A stretch of DNA of 8,405 nucleotides from CAJBVG01 sp943360385 (GTDB lineage Bacteria; Bacteroidota; Bacteroidia; Sphingobacteriales; Sphingobacteriaceae), in the NCBI GenBank assembly GCA_943360385.1, contig CALRIM020000136.1:1-8405 (forward strand). The letters run 5' to 3'. Below, one piece after another: positions 1-5,473 of this stretch (positions are counted from its first letter, which is position 1; each line of letters opens with the position of its first letter). The notes under the pieces are model-generated. The model was given only the letters and a program-made list of their open reading frames with translations, was not told where the DNA came from and did no database searches. The translations under genes and the position numbers were made by a program.

Positions 1-1
1 A

Positions 2-382
2 CTTGTAGAGCATAATGAATTCAAGGAGAATGGATGGGGTATGAAAATACAAGCGAGTTGTATGGACAATACAATAAAAGAGAATAATTTTTTAGGAAAC
101 ACTTTTGATATTAGCACCAATGGTTCTTTAGTCCTCAATAATTTCAATGAAAATTATTGGGATAAATACGAAGGGTATGATTTAAACAAAGATAAAATTG
201 GTGATATCCCCTACCGTCCGTTGAGTTTGTTCTCCGTAATGGTTGAGAGTAATTCTTCCTTAATGTTACTTTTTAGAAGTTTCATAGTTACACTATTAGA
301 TAAGTCTGAGAAAATTATTCCAAGTTTAACTCCAGAAAATTTTATAGACAATACACCTAAAATGAATGCTATAATTTTATGA
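2..382 (+). CDS. nosD: NosD, C-terminal part (5' end outside window)
   Basis: This is the last 126 codons of NosD, the periplasmic beta-helix protein that works with the NosFY transporter in maturing the copper centre of nitrous oxide reductase. The frame is open from base 2, so the first in-frame ATG (41) is internal and the true start lies to the left of the window. The visible part shows short Asn-rich beta-helix rungs (NTIKENNF, LVLNNFNENYW). They are followed by the family's characteristic tail, with W-x-x-Y-E-G-Y-D-L-N-K-D-K-I-G-D-I-P-Y-R-P about 40-60 residues into the fragment, and a C-terminal segment carrying SLTPENFIDNTPKMN. Its stop overlaps the nosF start as ATGA (379-382), indicating translational coupling. 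The identification rests on the DLN-D-IGD-PYRP signature plus the directly following nosF and nosY. Copper binding cannot be judged from this fragment. Confidence 0.92.
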   Translation, partial: LVEHNEFKENGWGMKIQASCMDNTIKENNFLGNTFDISTNGSLVLNNFNENYWDKYEGYDLNKDKIGDIPYRPLSLFSVMVESNSSLMLLFRSFIVTLLDKSEKIIPSLTPENFIDNTPKMNAIIL

Positions 383-1089
383 TTGAAATAAAAAACATCC
401 GCAAGAAATACAATAATTTAGAAGTACTGAAAGGGGTAACAGCAAGTTTTCGAAAATCAGAATGCATTGCTCTTATAGGGCCAAATGGTTGTGGTAAAAC
501 TACTCTCATAAAAAGTATACTTGGAATGGTAATCCCGAATTCGGGTGAAATTTTATTTAACGGAAAATCTATAAAAGGTGAAACAGAATACCGACATCAG
601 ATAGGCTATATGCCTCAAATAGGTAGATACCCTGAGAATATGAGCATTGGGCAAATATTCGAAATGATGAAAGAATTAAGATTGAGTGATAAAGAGTTAG
701 ATGAAGAGTTATTCAAAGAATACAGACTTCAAGATATACTTAATAAGAGAATGCGGACGCTTTCTGGCGGAACAACTCAGAAGGTAAGTGCAGCATTAGC
801 CTTTATGTTTAACCCTAGTGTGTATATTCTAGATGAACCCACTGCTGGATTAGATCCTATTGCATCCGAAATATTAAAAGAAAAAATGTTGCGTGAAAAA
901 GCTAATGGCAAATTAATTTTAATAACATCGCACTTATTAAGCGATTTAGATGAATTAGTATCAGAAATTGTATTTATGCAAGAAGGTGAACTCTTAATTC
1001 ATCAAACTGTAAACGAATTAAAACAAAGTACAGGCGAACTTCGCATATCAAAAGCAATTGCAAAAATTTTAAAAGAACAACTAGTATGA
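379..1089 (+). CDS. nosF: NosF, ABC transporter ATPase for nitrous oxide reductase maturation
   Basis: This is a cytoplasmic ATP-binding subunit of 236 residues that powers the NosFY complex, which acts with NosD in assembling the CuZ site of NosZ. All ABC motifs are intact: Walker A GPNGCGKTT (34-42), Q-loop Q80, signature LSGGT (128-132), Walker B VYILDEP (148-154, with D152 and E153), D-loop AGLDP (156-160) and the switch histidine H185 in LITSHLL. The length is somewhat short compared with many NosF proteins (roughly 300 residues), mainly in the C-terminal region after the nucleotide-binding domain. The start overlaps the nosD stop and the stop overlaps the nosY start (ATGA at 1086-1089), so the three genes are one translationally coupled unit. 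ABC ATPases are hard to assign alone; the nosD and nosY neighbours settle the name. Confidence 0.93.
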   Translation: MIEIKNIRKKYNNLEVLKGVTASFRKSECIALIGPNGCGKTTLIKSILGMVIPNSGEILFNGKSIKGETEYRHQIGYMPQIGRYPENMSIGQIFEMMKELRLSDKELDEELFKEYRLQDILNKRMRTLSGGTTQKVSAALAFMFNPSVYILDEPTAGLDPIASEILKEKMLREKANGKLILITSHLLSDLDELVSEIVFMQEGELLIHQTVNELKQSTGELRISKAIAKILKEQLV

Positions 1090-1853
1090 ACAGGATAATA
1101 AAATTTGTAATACTAGATATATTAAGAAATAAAATTATTCTTTTTTATGCCATTTTATTGGCAGTTCTCTCGTTAAGTATGTTTAGCCTAGAAGATAATG
1201 AATCTAAGGGTTTGCTTAGTCTGTTAAATTTAATTTTATTAAATGTTCCTTTAGTATCCATCATATTCTCCACCATTTATATTTACAACAGCTCGGAATT
1301 TATAGAACTACTCATCAGTCAACCTATAAAAAGAAGTAAAATCTGGATAAGCCTATTTGTAGGACTAAATTCATCTCTTATAATTTCTTTTTTAATTGGA
1401 GCAGGAATACCAATATTGTATTATAGTCCCAATTTAACGGGGTTAATTCTAATCGTAATGGGTTGTGTAATTTCTGTAATATTTACCTCCCTAGCCTTTC
1501 TTTGTTCTATTTTAGCAAGAGATAAGGCAAAAGGAATTGGAATGTCTATACTACTATGGCTATTCTTCTCTTTATTATTTGATGGATTAATTATGTTTCT
1601 GTTATTTCAACTTGCTGAATATCCAGTAGAGAATTACATTGCTATTATAGCCGCGTTTAACCCGATAGATTTATCGAGAATAGTAATATTGCTACAACTA
1701 GACCTTTCGGCAATGTTAGGTTTTACTGGGGCTGTATTTAAACAAACATTTGGATCTGGGTTAGGAATATTGTTTTCTTGCTCTTTATTATTTGTATGGA
1801 TGTTTGCACCATTTATGATTTCACTCTTAAAATTCAACAAGAAAGATCATTAA
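1086..1853 (+). CDS. nosY: NosY, membrane permease subunit of the Nos maturation ABC transporter
   Basis: This 255-residue inner-membrane protein is the partner of NosF. Six hydrophobic segments can be seen at roughly residues 8-32, 42-68, 82-108, 114-142, 150-174 and 222-248, the usual ABC-2 type permease layout. Between helices 5 and 6 lies the amphipathic, NosY-like stretch beginning FNPIDLSRIVILL, with a following GAVFKQTFGSG. An early QPIKRSK loop after helix 2 is also typical of this permease class. It starts inside the nosF stop and ends 20 bases before the start of the truncated hemoglobin. A minus-strand open frame across 1634-1840 is a shadow. NosDFY is proposed to deliver a sulfur species or otherwise help build the CuZ cluster; the transported substrate cannot be read from the sequence. 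Confidence 0.93.
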   Translation: MNRIIKFVILDILRNKIILFYAILLAVLSLSMFSLEDNESKGLLSLLNLILLNVPLVSIIFSTIYIYNSSEFIELLISQPIKRSKIWISLFVGLNSSLIISFLIGAGIPILYYSPNLTGLILIVMGCVISVIFTSLAFLCSILARDKAKGIGMSILLWLFFSLLFDGLIMFLLFQLAEYPVENYIAIIAAFNPIDLSRIVILLQLDLSAMLGFTGAVFKQTFGSGLGILFSCSLLFVWMFAPFMISLLKFNKKDH

Positions 1854-1873
1854 TTTCATTAGGAATAATAACC

Positions 1874-2248
1874 ATGAAAAAAGATATACTCAATAGAAAA
1901 GATTTAGAACTACTTGTTGTTACATTCTACGATCGAGTTAAGGTTGATAAAACAATTGGTCATTTTTTTTCGGATGTTGTACAAGTGAAATGGGAACGTC
2001 ATTTACCTATTATGATTGATTTTTGGGAGAACTTATTGTTTTTCGATAACGATTACGAAGGAAACCCAATGAGTATTCATAAAACTATCGACAAAAAATA
2101 TCCCATGAAATTAAAAGATTTCAATACCTGGACCAAACTATTTAATAATACAGTAGATGGATTATTTGAGGGGCCCAATGCAGAAACAATAAAACAAAAG
2201 GCTGGAAGAATTGCAACGATAATGCACCAAAGCCTATCAAAAAAATAA
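1874..2248 (+). CDS. Group III truncated hemoglobin
   Basis: This is a small heme protein of 124 residues, the usual length for the truncated (2/2) fold. Landmarks by position: FYDRV with Tyr at B10 (Y19); WERHLP with His at E7 (H43), followed by IDFW; Y61-x-G; the proximal heme His F8 in MSIHK (H69); and FNTW with the TrpG8-like W86. Tyr B10, His E7 and Trp G8 together are the distal pocket known for group III members such as Campylobacter Ctb. Those proteins bind O2 tightly and are linked to NO metabolism. The ATG at 1874 is chosen because AGGAA (1861-1865) sits 8 bases upstream. An in-frame ATG at 1778 would add 32 residues that are merely nosY read in another frame. It follows nosY by 20 bases on the same strand and ends just before a terminator hairpin, so it looks like the last gene of the nos operon. 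A role in NO or O2 handling is inferred. Confidence 0.9.
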   Translation: MKKDILNRKDLELLVVTFYDRVKVDKTIGHFFSDVVQVKWERHLPIMIDFWENLLFFDNDYEGNPMSIHKTIDKKYPMKLKDFNTWTKLFNNTVDGLFEGPNAETIKQKAGRIATIMHQSLSKK

Positions 2249-2250
2249 AA

Positions 2251-2274
2251 AGCATGGAATTTTCATTCCATGCT
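2251..2274. terminator. Shared intrinsic terminator between convergent operons
   Basis: A perfect 10-bp inverted repeat, AGCATGGAAT / ATTCCATGCT, has a 4-base loop (TTTC). It begins two bases after the hemoglobin stop codon and lies 31 bases beyond the FAS1 stop on the other strand. On the minus strand the hairpin is followed by TTTTATTTTT, the complement of the A-rich 2241-2250, which is a good U-tract. On the plus strand the downstream sequence is CTCTATTACAA, a poor U-tract. It should therefore terminate the FAS1 side well and the nos side less efficiently. Confidence 0.85.
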
Positions 2275-2305
2275 CTATTACAATAAATCTTATAACCAAT
2301 ACTAT

Positions 2306-2869
2306 TTATTGTCCAGGTATTAATACTTGGTCTATAACATAAACAACTCCATTTGAGGCACTCACTGTTCCAATAATTTTAGCTTTCCCATTTACAAACA
2401 CATCATCACCTTTTTTCGTAATGGTAATGTTTCCACCATTTACCTGCCCAATTGTTTGTCCATCTTGCATATTCTCCAATTTGTAAACGCCAACAGATAC
2501 ATGATATTGTAGAATATCAATTAAAGCATCTTTTTTCTCAGGAGTTAACAACGATTCTACTGTTCCTGCAGGTAGTGCATCAAATGCTGCATTGGTAGGT
2601 GCAAAAACTGTAAATGGCCCAGCATTACTTAATGCATCAACCAATTCAGCTGCTTTTACTGCAGTAACCAATGTTGTGTGATCTTTACTACCAACTGCTA
2701 CTTGCACAACATTTGGGTTAGATACATCGTCTTGCACTCCAGATTGACCTGTTTGTGGGTTAGATTCTGCATTTGTTGTGGTGCTAGCATTTTCGGTTGT
2801 ACTTCCAGTGCCACAAGCAGTGCAAAGTACGATTCCTGAAAAAATAATTGATTTGAAAATTGTTTCCAT
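2306..2869 (-). CDS. FAS1 (fasciclin) domain lipoprotein
   Basis: The predicted product is a surface or periplasmic lipoprotein of 187 residues with a single FAS1 domain, a fold used in adhesion and extracellular binding; its specific role here is unknown. Residues 1-18 form a short signal peptide with a lipobox-like LCTAC, making C19 the likely acylated cysteine. A low-complexity Ser/Thr/Asn/Gln linker follows (20-52), and then the FAS1 domain (about 53-187). FAS1 hallmarks are present: the H1 motif FTVFAPTNAAF (86-96), the YH pair (Y122, H123) and the H2 motif GVVYVIDQVLIP (174-185). I prefer the ATG at 2869. The alternative start at 2890 is TTG, would put charged residues ahead of the signal peptide, and overlaps a candidate promoter element. 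It lies 59 bases after the upstream oxidase-like gene on the same strand and ends at the shared terminator. Confidence 0.92.
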   Translation of the reverse strand: METIFKSIIFSGIVLCTACGTGSTTENASTTTNAESNPQTGQSGVQDDVSNPNVVQVAVGSKDHTTLVTAVKAAELVDALSNAGPFTVFAPTNAAFDALPAGTVESLLTPEKKDALIDILQYHVSVGVYKLENMQDGQTIGQVNGGNITITKKGDDVFVNGKAKIIGTVSASNGVVYVIDQVLIPGQ

Positions 2870-2887
2870 AATGTTTAATTCTTTAAT

Positions 2888-2895
2888 CAAAAATA
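2888..2895 (-). promoter_or_regulatory. Candidate Bacteroidota -7 promoter element for the FAS1 gene
   Basis: Read on the minus strand this is TATTTTTG, an exact match to the TAnnTTTG -7 consensus described for Bacteroidota primary sigma factor promoters. It ends 18 bases before the FAS1 ATG, giving a very short leader. I see no convincing TTG -33 element at the expected distance, and AT-rich DNA throws up such octamers by chance. This is therefore a weak call that would make FAS1 at least partly independent of the upstream operon. Confidence 0.35.
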
Positions 2896-2928
2896 CAGTT
2901 ATGGAATACTACACTCTTATGAGTAGAA

Positions 2929-4119
2929 TCATAAAGAACGTAAACTTTTATAGATAGCAAATACACTAATAAAAATACAGGCACTAGCTAATAATAAGTA
3001 ATAATGAATATTAGGGACATTAATCATAAAAACACCTGCAAAACCTTGTATTCCTAGCAAAAACTCATTTAAAAGAATAAATACTACAAAATAAACCAAG
3101 GGCTTGTTAATATTGATTTTTAAAATACTCTTATAACTATATTGTAATAAAAAGGTGGATATAATAACCAACAGCACTAAATGTAAATAAGCAATAACAA
3201 TTGGTCTTAAACTATAGGCCAAATGACTCATGTAGGGTACTGTAGAAGCTAGTTGTAAACACAATTTAATAGTAAACGCAATTACCAACATCCATACAAC
3301 TAATTTAAAAAAGAAGTCTGTGGTTTCATTTAACATTTTTTTATGTTTATTCAACTGAACTAATAAATAAACCCAAACTAATAATTGCGCAATCGCCGAC
3401 ACTACTACCAATACATAAAGAGTGCTAGAAATTTTCATCCATAATATAGAAAGGAAATAATTAGGAATAGCAGAAAGAAAAAATATCCAAAACAAGGTGT
3501 TAAGGTTTTTCAAAGAAATTGCTTTTGATATTTGATTCAACATTAAACCCATACAGGTAAATACAAACCATCCATTGTATTGAAAATGTAAATAAAAGTA
3601 CACGCTTGATAATTGCAACTCTTGTACATATATTTTACTCATCATCATATAGACTAAATAGAACGTCCCAAAGGTTGATAAGAAATTAAAAAATAACGCA
3701 GCATAAAACCACTTCTTTATTTCATAAGACCCTGGTATTCTCTTAGCATCTCTAATAAAAAAATAAGTAAATACCATTGAATTTAATATAATTAAAAACG
3801 AAAATGCATTTGATGAAAAATGGTACCCTTTAAAAATAAAAGAAATCATCATTCCTATTGAAAGTATTGCATTTGCTAGTAATATTCGATTATATATTTT
3901 AGTATTAATCGACATTCTCTTATCTAAAAAATGAATAAGAGCAAGGCACAAGGCTTGGCTAATCCATGCAGTAAATGCAAAATGCGAATGAGCATGCTGT
4001 AAATGTTTTTGTTCGAAAAGGGGAAGTGAGAATGCAATTTTATATCGCATTAATAACCCTAGCAAGGCAACTAGAAATAAATTTGCAATTAAAACTAAAA
4101 ACCAATTCTTGTACTTCAT
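2929..4119 (-). CDS. 12-helix heme-copper oxidase subunit I-like membrane protein (divergent, unknown function)
   Basis: This is an integral membrane protein of 396 residues with about 12 hydrophobic segments: roughly 6-24, 43-63, 75-96, 102-122, 137-160, 171-197, 207-227, 232-255, 270-291, 305-326, 340-363 and 370-390. Helix 2 starts with a His-rich HAHSHFAFTAW (42-52). Helix 6 carries YLHFQYNGW (176-184) and helix 10 carries AYLHLVLL (310-317). H46 and H178 share the H-x4-[GA]-W pattern, and H313 sits at the equivalent place in helix 10. This matches the 12-helix, pseudo-threefold plan of heme-copper oxidase subunit I and NnrS-type proteins, but no His-His pair of a CuB site is visible. I infer heme or metal binding; no reaction can be assigned. 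The start at 4119 is preferred: it lies one base after the stop of the Crp/Fnr gene. A start at 4167 would add 16 residues overlapping that gene by 47 bases and place polar sequence before helix 1. Confidence 0.8.
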   Translation of the reverse strand: MKYKNWFLVLIANLFLVALLGLLMRYKIAFSLPLFEQKHLQHAHSHFAFTAWISQALCLALIHFLDKRMSINTKIYNRILLANAILSIGMMISFIFKGYHFSSNAFSFLIILNSMVFTYFFIRDAKRIPGSYEIKKWFYAALFFNFLSTFGTFYLVYMMMSKIYVQELQLSSVYFYLHFQYNGWFVFTCMGLMLNQISKAISLKNLNTLFWIFFLSAIPNYFLSILWMKISSTLYVLVVVSAIAQLLVWVYLLVQLNKHKKMLNETTDFFFKLVVWMLVIAFTIKLCLQLASTVPYMSHLAYSLRPIVIAYLHLVLLVIISTFLLQYSYKSILKININKPLVYFVVFILLNEFLLGIQGFAGVFMINVPNIHYYLLLASACIFISVFAIYKSLRSL

Positions 4120-4120
4120 T

Positions 4121-4714
4121 TTAAAAGTAAAGTTTATGATGAATGATTTCCAGTTTCTTGCACTCACACATTTTCAATAGCGTTCTAATTACAGTTTCCA
4201 CTCTTAATCCTGTAAAATTTGCAATCTCTTGTCGAGTATATGGAATTAAAATTCTATGAGTATCTGATGGGTTAGATTTTTTATATGACTCCAAAAATGC
4301 AGTGATTCTATGCTCGGGGTTATTATTCGCTATTTCTTTGGCAGTAATAGATTTGTTGTAAATTCTTCGTGCAAAATGTGTAGTAAATCGCTCCATTAAC
4401 TTAGGATATTCTGCAATAATTTTATGTAAATTATCTATAGAAACCTTTATGATAATAGATTTTTGTAAACACATGGCCGAAGCTGGATATGGCTCTTTAA
4501 TAAAGATAGGTGGCTCCCCGAAACTTTGGCCTGGGTAAAAAATCCCTTGTAAAAACTCTTTTCCCTCTTCGTTAGAGTTATACATTTTTACACTGCCCTC
4601 CACAATCTGATAATAATATCTCGCATGTTCATCCTCGTGAAAAACATGTTCATGTTTTTCATACTTTTTATACACCCCACCCCAAGCTGTTAACAAATCG
4701 AGCTCTATATGCAT
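4121..4714 (-). CDS. Crp/Fnr-family transcriptional regulator
   Basis: This is a cytoplasmic DNA-binding regulator of 197 residues. The N-terminal cyclic-nucleotide-binding-like barrel (about 12-115) contains ARYYYQIVEGSVKMYN and then GKEFLQGIFYPGQSFGEPP, the usual Bacteroidota form of this family. A dimerisation helix spans about 92-130. The winged helix-turn-helix (about 134-197) has YTRQEIANFTGLRVETVIRT as recognition region. The N-terminal cysteine cluster of Fnr is missing; the only cysteines are C82, C183 and C185, so an O2-sensing 4Fe-4S cluster of the Fnr type is not expected. Unusually, residues 21-30 are rich in histidine (H21, H23, H26, H30), where relatives more often have Gly-containing turns. 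It follows the Rrf2 gene by 3 bases and precedes the second oxidase-like gene by one. Given the context, a role in NO or redox control like Dnr/NnrR is plausible but inferred. Confidence 0.9.
   Translation of the reverse strand: MHIELDLLTAWGGVYKKYEKHEHVFHEDEHARYYYQIVEGSVKMYNSNEEGKEFLQGIFYPGQSFGEPPIFIKEPYPASAMCLQKSIIIKVSIDNLHKIIAEYPKLMERFTTHFARRIYNKSITAKEIANNNPEHRITAFLESYKKSNPSDTHRILIPYTRQEIANFTGLRVETVIRTLLKMCECKKLEIIHHKLYF
4638..4661. repeat. Perfect 11-bp inverted repeat inside the Crp/Fnr gene
   Basis: The arms TGAAAAACATG (4638-4648) and CATGTTTTTCA (4651-4661) are exact reverse complements separated by two bases. The repeat falls about 55-75 bases inside the Crp/Fnr coding region and encodes part of its His-rich segment. 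It could be a hairpin in the mRNA or a dimer-binding operator, or a coincidence of codon choice. There is no adjoining T-tract, so it is not a standard terminator. Confidence 0.6.
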
Positions 4715-4717
4715 CTA

Positions 4718-5149
4718 TTAATTAATGAGATATGATAAGCCTTTATTTACTGATTCTCCTAAATCTGATATTTTATTATTATTAAAAATATCCATGAACA
4801 AATCCCTAGCAACTTTATACTGATTATGTATGGAACAAGGTTTCGAATTATTACACTTTGTTAAACCTAAGCCACATTCCTTAAAAATTTCTTTCCCATC
4901 TATGGCATCAATAATTGTCATTAATGGAAGTTTTAATTGTGCCTTCGTAATGTAAAAACCACCCGATGGCCCTTTCTCACTACAAATAATATTTTTCTTT
5001 ACAAGCACCTGCAAAAGTTTTCCTAGTGTATGCTCACTCACCTCAATATGCAATGCTATATCTTTAATCGTAGAGCGTGAATTACTATCTTCCTTTGAAG
5101 ATAAATATACTACTGCTTTAATGGCCGACTTGCAAGTATGTGTTAACAT
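4718..5149 (-). CDS. Rrf2-family transcriptional regulator with putative Fe-S ligands (NsrR/IscR-like)
   Basis: This small winged-helix regulator has 143 residues, the normal size for Rrf2 proteins. The N-terminal helix-turn-helix covers about residues 1-65, with TIKDIALHIEVSEHTLGKLL as the DNA-reading part and the wing GPSGGF (60-65). The C-terminal ligand loop has C92, C99 and C105, with H108 three residues after the last Cys. This is the arrangement used by NsrR and IscR to hold an Fe-S cluster, though the first gap is one residue longer than in IscR (C-x6-C here, C-x5-C there). It is therefore likely an Fe-S sensor. With a RIC-type repair gene and an Fe-S assembly gene in the same operon, NO sensing (NsrR-like) is the favoured reading, with general Fe-S status (IscR-like) the alternative. 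It sits 3 bases after the MIP18-like gene and 3 bases before the Crp/Fnr gene. Confidence 0.9.
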   Translation of the reverse strand: MLTHTCKSAIKAVVYLSSKEDSNSRSTIKDIALHIEVSEHTLGKLLQVLVKKNIICSEKGPSGGFYITKAQLKLPLMTIIDAIDGKEIFKECGLGLTKCNNSKPCSIHNQYKVARDLFMDIFNNNKISDLGESVNKGLSYLIN

Positions 5150-5152
5150 GTA

Positions 5153-5473
5153 TTAATATGCGTTTAAAAATTCTTTCCCCTTTTCCGAAATATTATCGTG
5201 TGTCCAAATAGGATCGTAAACTAATTTAACATTTATTGTATAATTACTGAAATATAGTTTCATGGTTGAACTTACATTATTTTGAATAGATTGACCCATA
5301 GGGCACATGGATGTTGTTAAGGTCATAATAACAGTAACTGCTTCACTTTTATCATCAAAAATTATATCGTAAATTAAACCTAAATCTATAATATTTAATC
5401 CAATTTCTGGATCAAACACCTGCTCTAATGCGGTAATGGCAATACCTTTCTCTAAGGAATCGTTAACTAACAT
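5153..5473 (-). CDS. MIP18/DUF59 family Fe-S cluster assembly protein (PaaD/SufT-like)
   Basis: This is a single-domain protein of 106 residues, typical for the family, which helps assemble or insert Fe-S clusters into client proteins. Key features are DPEIGLNIIDLGLIYDI (21-37), with the invariant DPE and the D-L-G-L-I-Y core, and TLTTSMCPMG (51-60), with the conserved reactive cysteine C57. The C-terminal VKLVYDPIWTHDNIS (82-96) is the usual closing motif, where V-W-x-P-x-W is commonly seen. Its start overlaps the end of the upstream oxidase-like gene by 11 bases and its stop is 3 bases before the Rrf2 gene, so it is co-translated with both. In this operon its clients may be NO-damaged Fe-S proteins or the Rrf2 sensor itself. 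That is inference; the family's partners vary between pathways. Confidence 0.9.
   Translation of the reverse strand: MLVNDSLEKGIAITALEQVFDPEIGLNIIDLGLIYDIIFDDKSEAVTVIMTLTTSMCPMGQSIQNNVSSTMKLYFSNYTINVKLVYDPIWTHDNISEKGKEFLNAY

Noticed and set aside
1634..1840. 68-codon open frame on the minus strand
   Set aside because: It lies wholly antisense to nosY, a well supported membrane protein gene; its low-complexity product resembles nothing I recognise.
1778..1873. Upstream extension of the truncated hemoglobin from an ATG inside nosY
   Set aside because: The extra 32 residues are an alternate reading of the nosY 3' end and have no globin character; the ATG at 1874 has an AGGAA at good spacing and gives the normal family length.
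2876..2900. Possible Fnr/Dnr-type site (TTGAT half-site) upstream of FAS1 on the minus strand
   Set aside because: Only one half-site is present; the second arm does not match ATCAA, and the sequence is simple AT-rich DNA overlapping the -7-like octamer.
2909..2926. Hairpin ACTC-TTAT-GAGT between the oxidase-like gene and FAS1
   Set aside because: The stem is only four base pairs with no convincing U-tract, too weak to call a terminator.
4120..4167. Longer start for the second oxidase-like protein at 4167
   Set aside because: It would overlap the Crp/Fnr gene by 47 bases and add a polar extension; the ATG at 4119 follows that gene's stop by one base and starts right before helix 1.
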